DNA from: Candidatus Zixiibacteriota bacterium
Lineage (GTDB): Bacteria; Zixibacteria; MSB-5A5; DSPP01
NCBI GenBank assembly: GCA_022614805.1
Contig: JAKEHY010000020.1
Coordinates: 25,449-89,448 of the forward strand
Direction: 5' to 3'
DNA: 64,000 nt
The position numbers and the translations under genes are program-made. The notes beneath the pieces are model-generated. The model was not told the DNA's origin. It was given only the letters and a program-made list of their open reading frames with translations, and made no database searches. Positions 17,271 to 25,319 of the stretch are shown here, in pieces (position 1 is the first letter of the stretch; each line of letters opens with the position of its first letter).

Positions 17271-17292
17271 AGGGGGGCCGGAAAGTTACAAT
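17264..17292 (+). promoter_or_regulatory. Sigma-70-type promoter of rpsT
   Basis: TTGACA at 17264-17269 and TACAAT at 17287-17292 are separated by 17 bases, one mismatch from the full consensus. The start of transcription should lie near 17299, about 14 bases before the rpsT ATG, just ahead of the AAAGGAG ribosome binding site. The -35 box sits on the start codon of murJ. Confidence 0.75.
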
Positions 17293-17312
17293 GAGCGGGC
17301 AAAGGAGAATAA

Positions 17313-17561
17313 ATGCCCAGACACAAATCGGCCAAAAAGGCCCTGCGGAAGTCGGAAAAGCTGCGCCAGCACAACAAGGGGGTAAAAAGCCGCCTGAAAT
17401 CAGCTTTCAAAGAAGCCCTGACCGAAACCGATGCCGCCAAAAAAGCCCAAGAGATAAAGAAAGCTTTTTCGCTCATCGATAAAGCCGCCAAGCGGAAGCT
17501 GATACCCAAAAATCGGGCCGCCCGGCTGAAATCCCGGCTGTCCCGCTCCAAAGCCGCGTAA
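17313..17561 (+). CDS. rpsT: 30S ribosomal protein S20
   Basis: An 82-residue, strongly basic helical protein (MPRHKSAKKALRKSEKLRQHNKG... ending RLKSRLSRSKAA). Length and the conserved KSAKKALRKSEK / HNKG... / KAAKRKLIPKNRAARLKSRL pattern fit S20, which binds 16S rRNA early in small-subunit assembly. ATG at 17313 follows AAAGGAG. It is a single-gene unit with its own promoter, ending 15 bases from the convergent flavoprotein gene. Confidence 0.95.
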   Translation: MPRHKSAKKALRKSEKLRQHNKGVKSRLKSAFKEALTETDAAKKAQEIKKAFSLIDKAAKRKLIPKNRAARLKSRLSRSKAA

Positions 17562-17576
17562 TTTCTTCCGCTTTTT

Positions 17577-18764
17577 TCACCATCTTATATGGCGGGCCAA
17601 AAGCAAAAGCTTGGGGTTTTCTTTCAACACTCGTTTTAAAAGCCCGATCGGCTCGATGGCCGCAACCGACTTTCTCTCAAAAATCGACCGGACGAAGCCA
17701 ATCACGCTGTCAAAGTCGGCATCCCTCATCCGGACGTAAATCTGCCGGGCGTAGAGGTAAAATCGCATCTCCCGCCCCTTAAGGCGGTCCCAGTTCTGCC
17801 GGTATCGGTCCAAAAACTTTTCCGAGTGTTTGGAAGGCAGATATTCAGCAGCCGTCTCTCCGGCGATTTTACCGGAAAGCAGCGCGTTGGCAATCCCTGC
17901 GCCGGAGATGGAATCCACCAGCCGGGCGGCATCGCCGACCAAAAGCACGTTTTTGACTCGCAAGAGCTTTTTGCCGACATAGGCCGGAACTCCGCCGACG
18001 ATGGTTTCAATGACTGAAGCGGACGGAAAACACCGCTGCACAAATTTGTCCAAGAGTTCCATCGCCTTCACCTTTGCATTCAAAGCCGGCGTGAAGGCCA
18101 GCCCCACGTTGGCCGTGCCTCCCCCCTTCGGAAAAACCCAGGCGTAGCCGCCGGGGCAGAGCTCGCGGCCGAAGTAGAATTGCAGACACTCTTCATCGAC
18201 GTCCAGGCCGCCGAGCAGGTATTGAGCGGCGGAATCGAAACCGGAAAGATACAAGGTGGTGTCGAGCCCCGCCCAGAAGCCGATGCGGGACTCGATGCCG
18301 TCCGAAGCGATGATAACCGGGGCGAAGTATTCGTTCGGCTTCCCCTCTTCCTGGACCTTCACTCCTCGAACCGGCCCGCCGTCGCCGTTCAGCAGTGCGA
18401 CTGCCGGCGTGCCGGTTTTAACCACGGCTCCTTCACGGGCCGCCCGAGCGGCCAAGTCCCGGTCGAAAATCTTCCGGTCGAGCACGTAGCCGGCGGCAGG
18501 GTGCTCGATTCGGGCTTCCGCCCCTCCCGGCCCGACCAGCAGAACCCGCTCAACTCTGGAAGCCACCCAGCGTGGATTAAGAGGAACGATATTTTCCAAG
18601 CCGGATTTAGAAATCCCCTCGGCGCAGCAGAGGGGGTACCCCACGATGGGATGTTTTTCCAAGAGAAGAACCTTTCTCCCCTTCTTGGCCGCCGCCATTG
18701 CCGCCGAGGACCCCCCCGGCCCGGCCCCGACCACGATTACGTCGTAATTATTCTCCGGCATCAT
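17577..18764 (-). CDS. Geranylgeranyl reductase-family FAD-dependent oxidoreductase
   Basis: About 395 residues from the double ATG at 18764, preceded by a GGAG site; a longer frame upstream runs into a repeat and is unlikely to be used. The N-terminus YDVIVVGAGPGGSSAA is the FAD Rossmann motif. YPLCCAEGISKSGL, AWVFPKGGGTANVGL and the second FAD motif GDAARLVDSISGAGIANALLSG mark the geranylgeranyl reductase family, which saturates prenyl chains of quinones or lipids. A two-cluster ferredoxin is encoded upstream on the same strand and could be its electron donor. The substrate cannot be told from sequence. Confidence 0.85.
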   Translation of the reverse strand: MMPENNYDVIVVGAGPGGSSAAMAAAKKGRKVLLLEKHPIVGYPLCCAEGISKSGLENIVPLNPRWVASRVERVLLVGPGGAEARIEHPAAGYVLDRKIFDRDLAARAAREGAVVKTGTPAVALLNGDGGPVRGVKVQEEGKPNEYFAPVIIASDGIESRIGFWAGLDTTLYLSGFDSAAQYLLGGLDVDEECLQFYFGRELCPGGYAWVFPKGGGTANVGLAFTPALNAKVKAMELLDKFVQRCFPSASVIETIVGGVPAYVGKKLLRVKNVLLVGDAARLVDSISGAGIANALLSGKIAGETAAEYLPSKHSEKFLDRYRQNWDRLKGREMRFYLYARQIYVRMRDADFDSVIGFVRSIFERKSVAAIEPIGLLKRVLKENPKLLLLARHIRW

Positions 18765-18825
18765 CCCGATTTCTCCATTACTCCGCGGGGGCGAACGGCA
18801 TTCCCCTTGTCTTTCTCCAAACCGG

Positions 18826-18906
18826 CGCAGGTTGAAACCTGCGACCCGATTCACACCCTAAAGAGTGCGCGGATACCGTTGGGCAGGCACGGAGACCTGC
18901 CCCTAC
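18826..18906. repeat. Intergenic palindromic repeats (two units)
   Basis: Two short inverted repeats lie between the flavoprotein and ferredoxin genes. CGCAGGTT pairs with AACCTGCG at 18826-18843 across two bases. GGGCAGG (18881-18887) pairs with CCTGCCC (18896-18902) and is followed by CTAC. The second unit belongs to the same family as those at 59927 and 63165. Confidence 0.65.
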
Positions 18907-18956
18907 GAACGCAAATCGTTTTTTCTGTCTTTTAATCTCTAATCTCCAACCTCTAA

Positions 18957-19190
18957 TTACCGTATTTGAAACGCCCCCGTCGGACAGGTGCGCACGCAGG
19001 CGTTGCACAGGGTGCAGGTGACGTTGTCGATTTTAATACCCCGGCCGGTCAGGGCCAAAGAGTCGTGCGGGCAAACCCCCACGCAGGCCCCGCATTCAAA
19101 GCAGAGGCCGACATTGAACAAAAGCCGTTTCCCGGTCGCTTTTCGGGTTGAAACAACTTTGGCTTTGGCATTGGCCTCCTCTACCGGCAT
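18957..19190 (-). CDS. Two-[4Fe-4S] ferredoxin
   Basis: A small electron-transfer protein of 77 residues from the ATG at 19190; a TTG at 19229 in the same frame would add 13 residues, and neither start has a clear ribosome binding site. The motifs CFECGACVGVCPH and CTLCNACVRTCPTG supply the eight cysteines of two [4Fe-4S] clusters. The gene reads toward the geranylgeranyl-reductase-type gene; a ferredoxin next to such a reductase is a recurring arrangement and suggests a donor-acceptor pair. Confidence 0.88.
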   Translation of the reverse strand: MPVEEANAKAKVVSTRKATGKRLLFNVGLCFECGACVGVCPHDSLALTGRGIKIDNVTCTLCNACVRTCPTGAFQIR

Positions 19191-19296
19191 AATCGGCGGT
19201 AAATTTAGAGTTAGTTGAAAATAAGGCAAGCGAAAACCGTACCCCCTCTAAAGCTGCACCCGTATTATCCGATAAGACAAAAAGGGGAAGGGTGCT

Positions 19297-20277
19297 ATGC
19301 GAAAAACCAAAAACTTAGCCGCCGGACTTTTAGCAATCCTTTTGGTTTGTCCCGGCTTTGCCTCGGCATATGAAAAAGAACTGAACGGGCTGGCCGGCGC
19401 GCTTACCCAAAAGCTTGTGGAAGGACGAAAAAAGAAAGTGGCGGTGGTCGATTTTACCGATATGGAGGGGCATACGACCTACGCCGGGCGGTTTCTGGCG
19501 GAAGAGCTTTCCGTGCAACTTTCCAGCCTCGGCAGCCGCACCGAGTTTGAGGTCGTGGACCGGCTCCGTCTGAAGAGCTTGCTGAAGGAACAGGGATTTG
19601 AGGCCACCGGATGGGTCGACCCGCTGATGGGGAAAAAGCTGAAAAAAGCGGCCGGGATTAACGCTATAATCGCCGGGAACCTGACCCCCTTCGGGGACAG
19701 TTTGCACCTTTCGGTCAAAATTTTGGACGCCGGAAACGCCAAAATCCTTTTCGCCACCAGCACCGATTTTGCGAAATCGAAAATCATTATGGGGGACAAT
19801 ACGCCGGAGAAAAAGAACCCCCCGGCTCAAAACCCACCCCCTCGCGCTTCCGTGAACGCCGTTCCTCCCCCCCAGTCCGTCCCGGCTCCCCCGGCGGTGG
19901 AGGTCCGGCAAAAAGTGGAAACGCCGGAGTTTGTTTTGGAACTGGTGGAGTGCTGGGCCTCCGGCCCCAACTTGACCTGTTTGATGTTGATGACGAACAT
20001 AAAGGAAGACCGAAGCTACAAACTGACGACTGCCGACACCCGAATCATCGACCCTTCCGGGAACGAATACCGGGCCCAAAAACTGCAGTTGGGCACCGAC
20101 GAAGGCTGGGATTCCGTGCAAAGGCCCTTGGTAAACGGCATCGCCACGAAAGCGGCTGCCAGTTTTGGCGGCGTTTCCCCCGCACTGCGGACGATAGCCC
20201 TCTTTGAAATCAGCTGCCATTTAGACGGCATCGGCCAATACAAGGCCCAGTTCCGCAATATCCCCGTAAACCGGTAG
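19297..20277 (+). CDS. Exported FlgO/CsgG-like protein with unknown C-terminal domain
   Basis: A 326-residue exported protein. Residues 1-24 form a signal peptide (ending Phe-Ala-Ser-Ala). Residues about 30-165 match the FlgO/CsgG-like domain (KKVAVVDFTDMEGHTTYAGRFLAEELSVQL ... VVDRLRLKSLLKEQG ... INAIIAGNLTPFGDSLHLSVKILD), found in periplasmic and outer-membrane assembly proteins. A proline-rich linker (about 170-200) leads to a domain of about 115 residues, probably all beta, with several cysteines, which I do not recognise. The neighbouring kinase carries a related domain outside the membrane. Confidence 0.75.
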   Translation: MRKTKNLAAGLLAILLVCPGFASAYEKELNGLAGALTQKLVEGRKKKVAVVDFTDMEGHTTYAGRFLAEELSVQLSSLGSRTEFEVVDRLRLKSLLKEQGFEATGWVDPLMGKKLKKAAGINAIIAGNLTPFGDSLHLSVKILDAGNAKILFATSTDFAKSKIIMGDNTPEKKNPPAQNPPPRASVNAVPPPQSVPAPPAVEVRQKVETPEFVLELVECWASGPNLTCLMLMTNIKEDRSYKLTTADTRIIDPSGNEYRAQKLQLGTDEGWDSVQRPLVNGIATKAAASFGGVSPALRTIALFEISCHLDGIGQYKAQFRNIPVNR

Positions 20278-20363
20278 CCACTTCGACCTAACTGGAGCTC
20301 AAACATTGCCGGCATCGCAGGCCGTAATTATCAACGAAAGGAAAAAATAAAGCATGTAAAAAA

Positions 20364-20416
20364 CCTCACCTTCAGGCTTCCTCTCCATATCGGAACAGGG
20401 AAACCAGAAGGCGAGG
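20364..20416. terminator. Imperfect 18-base inverted repeat between convergent genes
   Basis: CCTCACCTTCAGGCTTCC (20364-20381) pairs with GGAAACCAGAAGGCGAGG (20399-20416) at 15 of 18 positions across a 17-base loop, with an A-rich run just before it. It lies between the FlgO-like gene (+) and the 67-residue gene (-), which converge, so a bidirectional terminator is the simplest reading. A mobile palindromic repeat is the alternative. Confidence 0.5.
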
Positions 20417-20476
20417 TCTGGTCTAAGAACAACTACTTAAACCGCAGATGCCTGTACAGGAAAACTGGAAAAACTT

Positions 20477-20680
20477 TTACGGGTCGACTATAATTGTCGG
20501 CTCGTTTCCGGCCTCATTGGGCTGATAGGAAACCTCTTTAGGGTCTTTTTTCCCATCTAAGTCTAATACCACCTTGATGTACTTCCCGTCACCCGGTTCA
20601 TTTACGGTGTCGTCCTCAACTGCTCCAACGGCCCAACCCTGCTCACCCAGTGTAAGCTTTACTTTCTTTCCTTTTGGCAT
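20477..20680 (-). CDS. Small acidic protein of unknown function (67 aa)
   Basis: A 67-residue protein (MPKGKKVKLTLGEQGWAVG ... NEPTIIVDP) starting at an ATG with a strong GGGAGG site 7 bases upstream. It has a short basic N-terminus and a Gly/Asp-rich acidic remainder, and no cysteine, signal peptide or membrane segment. I do not recognise a family; the alternating pattern suggests a small beta-sheet domain. It lies 74 bases downstream of the large kinase gene on the same strand. Confidence 0.65.
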   Translation of the reverse strand: MPKGKKVKLTLGEQGWAVGAVEDDTVNEPGDGKYIKVVLDLDGKKDPKEVSYQPNEAGNEPTIIVDP

Positions 20681-20754
20681 ACAATGCCTCCCTTCTCACC
20701 TTACACTACGTTAAGTTTTTGGGTTTGTTTCTCACTTTTCGCTACATAATACGC

Positions 20755-23349
20755 TTAGTTTTGAGATTTGTTGGCGGCTGCTTCAGCCAGGCGCAAGAAA
20801 CGCGCATCTTTCCGCAAATTGTTCAATCCCGGCCATTGAGTCAGGTTTTTCAACGAAAAGCCTTTCTTCAGCGCCTCGCCAATCCATTCCAGCGCTTTTT
20901 CCCGCTGGCCCAATTGCTCGTACGTTCCACCGGCTCTGGCCATTACGTCCGGGTCACCCGGCGCCAAGGCCAAAGACTGCTCCAGAAGAGGGAAAGCTCT
21001 GCCCCTGTTCCCCAGCATTGCATAATAATTCGCCAGATGGGACAAAAGTGCTGCATCTTGGGGATTTGCTTTGCGTCTTTCTTCCGCCATTCGGGCTGCG
21101 CGTAGATAAGCGGCGTGTGCTTTTGCCGTCTCTCCGGGCGCCCAGTAATAGGCCGACGCCAGATTTCCCCACACCCTGTAGTCGCTGCTGTCCACGTTTC
21201 GTGCCTTCTCATACGTACGAGCTGCCTCGGCATAGCGGGCTACTTCAAAAAAATATAAACTACCCAAGTTCGAATAAGCGGCAGAATAATCGGGCTGAAT
21301 TTCAAGGGAACGTTTAAACATTCCCTCCGCATCGGCTGGACGGTCCAAATCGAGGTAAAGGGCGCCAAGGTTGTTGTAAGCTCTGTAGTTTTCTGGAGCG
21401 AATTCTACCACACGCTCAAACTGTGTCGCGGCGTCCTCATATCGCCCCTCTCGGCGGTAGAAAGCTCCCAGATGGCTGTAACCGGCTGGATAGTTTGGCC
21501 TTGCTTTTATCGCTTTCAGGTAAGTAGATTCTGCCTGGCTATTTTGTCCCGAATTTTGGTATGCGTTGGCCAAGCCTCGATAAGCCTCCACGTTAAGCGA
21601 ATCAAGTATGAGTGCTTTCTGAAATTCCCCTATGGCGTTCGGGTAACGGCCGCCGCCGGCATAGATTACTCCCAGATTTAGATGGGCCGATACGAGTTGC
21701 TCATCTAACTGAACGGCCCGGAAGCAGTTATCCACCGCCAGTTGCTTCCATCGACTCTCTTTTGCAATCTGATACCTGCGCCAATAAGCCTCCCCCAATC
21801 CTGCATATGCCAGAGCATAAAGGGGGTCTTCCCCCAAAGCCCGCTCAAAAAGGGCGATGGCCATATCGAGATTCCCCGCATTACCGGAACGCTGGAGATG
21901 TCCGCGAACTCGAAGATAAAACAAAGAGGCGCTGGAATTAGAACTGCCCCCCTTAGCCAGTTCTTGCAGAGCTTGGGGCGACAATTCGATTTTCAGCATT
22001 TCAGCCATTTTTCTGACTGTCCAGTCGGGGAGAGCGGCCGCATTGGCCATTGTGTAATACGCGACCGCCGAGCGTAAGGGCTTTAATCTTTTGCTTTTAG
22101 TGTCAACCAATTCTAAGGTCAAACGTACGCCGTTGCCCATCCGTTCCACGTTCCCACTTACCGCCAAGGTTGCCCCAAAAATCTTGCGGGCTTCTTCCGC
22201 ACCATAGACATTGTAGTAACGCACGTCGCTGACTGGAACGACTCGTAAAGAAGCTTCCCATTTTTCCAACTGGCTAAGCTTGCGGTTCACGGTCTCTCCC
22301 AGTCCGTCGCACAAGGCCTGGTTGTTTGGGTCGCTCCCCGCGTTGGTGAAAGGAAGTATAACCAGATTTTCGGCAAGGGCGAAAGTCCGCATCCCTAAAA
22401 ACCTTTTGACAAAATCCCGGCTCCAGGGAAGCAATAACAGTATTAGCAGCATTATAACCGTTCCACCTAACGGGAAGGAAATTTTGTGAAGAAATATCCG
22501 AAAGGACCACTTTCCGTACCGGTCCAGTTTTTTAGGTTTCGGTAATATCTGTTCGCCGGACTCCATGCTTTCCTTTACTTTTTCCAAATCTGCCACCAAT
22601 TCGGCTGAACTTTTGTAGCGAAAATTTTTGTCTTTTTTCAGGGCTTTGTCCATTATTTTTTGCAAACTTTCAGGAAAACCACTTTTTTGGATGGAATAGG
22701 AGCCCACTTGTTCAGAACCCCCTTTAAAAGGCAATTGCCCGGTAACCATTTCGTACAAAACCACGCCCAAAGACCAGATGTCCGTGCTTGGGTCCACCTC
22801 TTCCCCGGCCGCTTGCTCTGGGGACATATAAGCTACCGTTCCCGGAGCCACTCCGATTTTGGTGAGCCGGGTCTGTCCGGCCAACTTAGCCACGCCGAAA
22901 TCCAGAATCTTTGCTTTTCCGTCTGTAGTGATTATTATGTTAGCCGGTTTGATGTCCCGATGGATAATTCCCTGCTCGTGTGCTTTGGCAAGCCCTTGAG
23001 CAACTTGGAGAGTTATGTCAATGACCTCTTCCAGCTTCAAAGGCCCCCGTTTTATTTTTTCTTTGAGCAATTCCCCTTCATAATACGCCATAGCAATGAA
23101 CCATTTTCCGTGACGGTCCCGCTCGATTTCGTGGATAGTGCAAATGTTGGTATGATCTATGGCCGAGGCGGCCTGGGCTTCTTTGATGAAACGGGCTCTG
23201 ACTTCCGGCTCTCCGGCCAGTCCGGGGGCCAAGAGTTTGAGGGCGACCGTGCGTTTGAGCTTCAGATCCCAGGCTTTGTATACCACCCCCATTCCTCCTT
23301 CACCCAATTTCTCTAGAATTTTGTAATGAGAGATAGTTTGGCCTATCAT
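20755..23349 (-). CDS. Membrane Ser/Thr protein kinase with TolB/FlgO-like domain and TPR array
   Basis: An 864-residue protein. Residues 9-270 are an active-looking Hanks-type kinase: glycine loop LGEGGMGVVYKA, catalytic Lys38, HRDIKPAN (130-137), DFG (150-152) and APE-type MSPEQA. A transmembrane helix follows at about 290-312. The outer half starts with a TolB/FlgO-like alpha/beta domain (about 325-440; NLVILPFTNAGSDPNNQALCDGLGETVNRKL) and continues with about ten TPR units to the C-terminus. Such kinases couple an extracytoplasmic protein-binding array to cytoplasmic phosphorylation. The ligand and targets are unknown. Confidence 0.9.
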   Translation of the reverse strand: MIGQTISHYKILEKLGEGGMGVVYKAWDLKLKRTVALKLLAPGLAGEPEVRARFIKEAQAASAIDHTNICTIHEIERDRHGKWFIAMAYYEGELLKEKIKRGPLKLEEVIDITLQVAQGLAKAHEQGIIHRDIKPANIIITTDGKAKILDFGVAKLAGQTRLTKIGVAPGTVAYMSPEQAAGEEVDPSTDIWSLGVVLYEMVTGQLPFKGGSEQVGSYSIQKSGFPESLQKIMDKALKKDKNFRYKSSAELVADLEKVKESMESGEQILPKPKKLDRYGKWSFRIFLHKISFPLGGTVIMLLILLLLPWSRDFVKRFLGMRTFALAENLVILPFTNAGSDPNNQALCDGLGETVNRKLSQLEKWEASLRVVPVSDVRYYNVYGAEEARKIFGATLAVSGNVERMGNGVRLTLELVDTKSKRLKPLRSAVAYYTMANAAALPDWTVRKMAEMLKIELSPQALQELAKGGSSNSSASLFYLRVRGHLQRSGNAGNLDMAIALFERALGEDPLYALAYAGLGEAYWRRYQIAKESRWKQLAVDNCFRAVQLDEQLVSAHLNLGVIYAGGGRYPNAIGEFQKALILDSLNVEAYRGLANAYQNSGQNSQAESTYLKAIKARPNYPAGYSHLGAFYRREGRYEDAATQFERVVEFAPENYRAYNNLGALYLDLDRPADAEGMFKRSLEIQPDYSAAYSNLGSLYFFEVARYAEAARTYEKARNVDSSDYRVWGNLASAYYWAPGETAKAHAAYLRAARMAEERRKANPQDAALLSHLANYYAMLGNRGRAFPLLEQSLALAPGDPDVMARAGGTYEQLGQREKALEWIGEALKKGFSLKNLTQWPGLNNLRKDARFLRLAEAAANKSQN

Positions 23350-23569
23350 AGGATATCTTTGAGAACAAGAACAATTAAACAGGAGAATCGGCCACCGTCA
23401 ACCCCGCCCTTGCCAAACCGGTTTTAAAGTGTAAATTGACCCAACCAGAGCCCTTAATTTGTTGGGAGCTGCAGTTGGGTCTTATGATTGGAAAGCTTCG
23501 AATGCGAAAGCAATAAAAAAGATGCTTGGCAACCATAATTGATTGACAATTGGTAGCTTAGGAGGAGAA

Positions 23570-25066
23570 ATGCCAAAGGCCAAGGTTTATAAAAACTTCA
23601 TAAACGGCGAATGGGTGGAGTCTGGCTCCGAGGAAACGTTTGAAAACCGCAACCCGGCCGACAAAAGGGATTTAATCGGGCTTTTTCAGCGCTCCAATCA
23701 GGATGACGTGAACGCGGCCGTGGAAGCGGCCAAAAACGCTTTTGAAAGCTGGCGGCTTTATCCGGCCCCCCGCCGGGCGGAAATTTTGTTCCGCGTGGCC
23801 GAGATTCTGTTAAAGAAAAAAGAGGAGTTTGCCCGGGATATGACCCGCGAAATGGGGAAGGTGTTGAAGGAGGCCCGCGGCGACGTGCAGGAAGCGATTG
23901 ATATGACCTACTATATGGCCGGCGAAGGGCGCCGCCAGTTCGGTCAGACCACCCCCTCCGAGCTCCCCAGCAAGTTTATGATGTCGGTGCGGATGCCGCT
24001 TGGAGTCTGCGCCCTGATTACCCCCTGGAACTTCCCGATGGCCATCCCCTCCTGGAAGCTGATGCCCGCACTGATTCTCGGCAACACGGTGGTCTTCAAA
24101 CCCGCCACCGACACCCCCCTTTCGGCCTACAATCTGGTGAAAGCCTGCGAAGAAGGGGGGCTGCCCAGAGGGGTACTCAATTTCGTGACCGGCACCGGTT
24201 CGGAAGTCGGAACTCCCTTGATGACCCACAAAGATGTCAAGCTGGTCAGCTTCACCGGTTCGACCGCGGTGGGGAAAGCCGTGGCGGAAGCGACCGCCTC
24301 CAGCTTCAAACACACGAATCTCGAAATGGGGGGGAAAAACGCCATTCTGGTGATGGATGACGCCAAAATTGATTTGGCGGTGGAAGGGGCGATTTGGGGC
24401 GGATTTGGCACCACCGGCCAGCGCTGCACGGCGGCCAGCCGGGTAATCGTGCATAAAAAGGTCATCAAGGAATTCACGCAGAAGTTTGTAGCCCGCGCCC
24501 GGGCGTTGAAAGTCGGGGATGGGCGGGACCCCAAAACCGAAATGGGCCCATCCATTAACGAAGGACAACTGGAAACGGTGATGAAGTATGTGGAAGTCGG
24601 CAAAAAAGAGGATGAGGCCCGGCTCTTGACCGGCGGACGCCGCCTGACCAAGGGGGAGTATGCCCACGGCAATTTCCATGAACCGACCATCTTTGGGGAT
24701 GTGCACCCGGAGATGCGCATCGCCCAGGAAGAGATTTTTGGGCCGGTGGTGGCGGTGATTCAGACCGGCTCGCTCGAAGAGGGAATCAAAATCATCAACG
24801 AGACCGCCTACGGCCTGTCTGCCTCCATCTACACACAGGACATCAACCGGGCCTTCGTGGCGATGCGGGACGTCTACACCGGCATTTTCTACGTCAACGC
24901 CTCCACCATCGGCGCAGAGGTTCATCTGCCCTTCGGAGGTACCAAGCAGACCGGCAACGGGCATCGGGAGGCCGGCCAGGCGGCTCTGGATGTTTTCTCG
25001 GAATGGAAGGTTCTCTACATCGACTATTCCGGCAAACTGCAAAAAGCCCAGATTGATGTTGAATGA
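23570..25066 (+). CDS. NAD(P)-dependent aldehyde dehydrogenase
   Basis: 498 residues from the ATG at 23570, chosen because GGAGGAG lies directly upstream; an earlier in-frame TTG lacks such a site. It is a full-length ALDH-superfamily enzyme. Cofactor contacts lie in [19 protein letters not shown] and [13 protein letters not shown], the catalytic glutamate in LEMGGKNA and the nucleophilic cysteine in [12 protein letters not shown]. ALDHs oxidise aldehydes to acids, or to CoA esters in some branches. The substrate cannot be read from the sequence. No pathway genes flank it, and it appears to be monocistronic. Confidence 0.92.
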   Translation: MPKAKVYKNFINGEWVESGSEETFENRNPADKRDLIGLFQRSNQDDVNAAVEAAKNAFESWRLYPAPRRAEILFRVAEILLKKKEEFARDMTREMGKVLKEARGDVQEAIDMTYYMAGEGRRQFGQTTPSELPSKFMMSVRMPLGVCALITPWNFPMAIPSWKLMPALILGNTVVFKPATDTPLSAYNLVKACEEGGLPRGVLNFVTGTGSEVGTPLMTHKDVKLVSFTGSTAVGKAVAEATASSFKHTNLEMGGKNAILVMDDAKIDLAVEGAIWGGFGTTGQRCTAASRVIVHKKVIKEFTQKFVARARALKVGDGRDPKTEMGPSINEGQLETVMKYVEVGKKEDEARLLTGGRRLTKGEYAHGNFHEPTIFGDVHPEMRIAQEEIFGPVVAVIQTGSLEEGIKIINETAYGLSASIYTQDINRAFVAMRDVYTGIFYVNASTIGAEVHLPFGGTKQTGNGHREAGQAALDVFSEWKVLYIDYSGKLQKAQIDVE

Positions 25067-25084
25067 GCATCTGAAACAGGGTTT

Positions 25085-25213
25085 ATGAAGCCGAGCAAAT
25101 TTCTCTGTTTTGCCGAGAATCAAAAGGATTTTCATCCGCTCCCTTACTTGAAGGGGGCCATCCGGCCGGAGGACTATCTGGTTTCCCAGCTCTGGCTCTC
25201 GTCTTCCATCTGA
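25085..25213 (+). CDS. Possible 42-residue ORF
   Basis: An ATG-started frame of 42 codons (MKPSKFLCFAENQKDFHPL ... LSSSI) begins 18 bases after the aldehyde dehydrogenase stop, with only a weak CAGGG-type site. Composition is protein-like but no family is recognised. It could equally be the remnant of a larger gene or a chance frame. Confidence 0.25.
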   Translation: MKPSKFLCFAENQKDFHPLPYLKGAIRPEDYLVSQLWLSSSI

Positions 25214-25233
25214 CTTTCTTTTCTTTTTAGACC

Positions 25234-25282
25234 CGTAGGGGCGGGGTCGCCCCGCCCAAAGCGAGGCAACCTCGCCCCTACA
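25234..25282. repeat. Compound GC-rich palindrome upstream of the long operon
   Basis: GTAGGGGCG (25236-25244) and CGCCCCTAC (25273-25281) form outer arms. Inside, GGCGGGG/CCCCGCC and GCGAGG/CCTCGC form two further stems. This is the TAGGGGC class of dispersed palindromes also seen at 49657, 59885 and 63141. It lies about 40 bases before the first gene of the long plus-strand operon. Confidence 0.7.
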
Positions 25283-25319
25283 ATCTTTTTTGAAAAGCGG
25301 ATAAGAAGAAAGGAACCGA

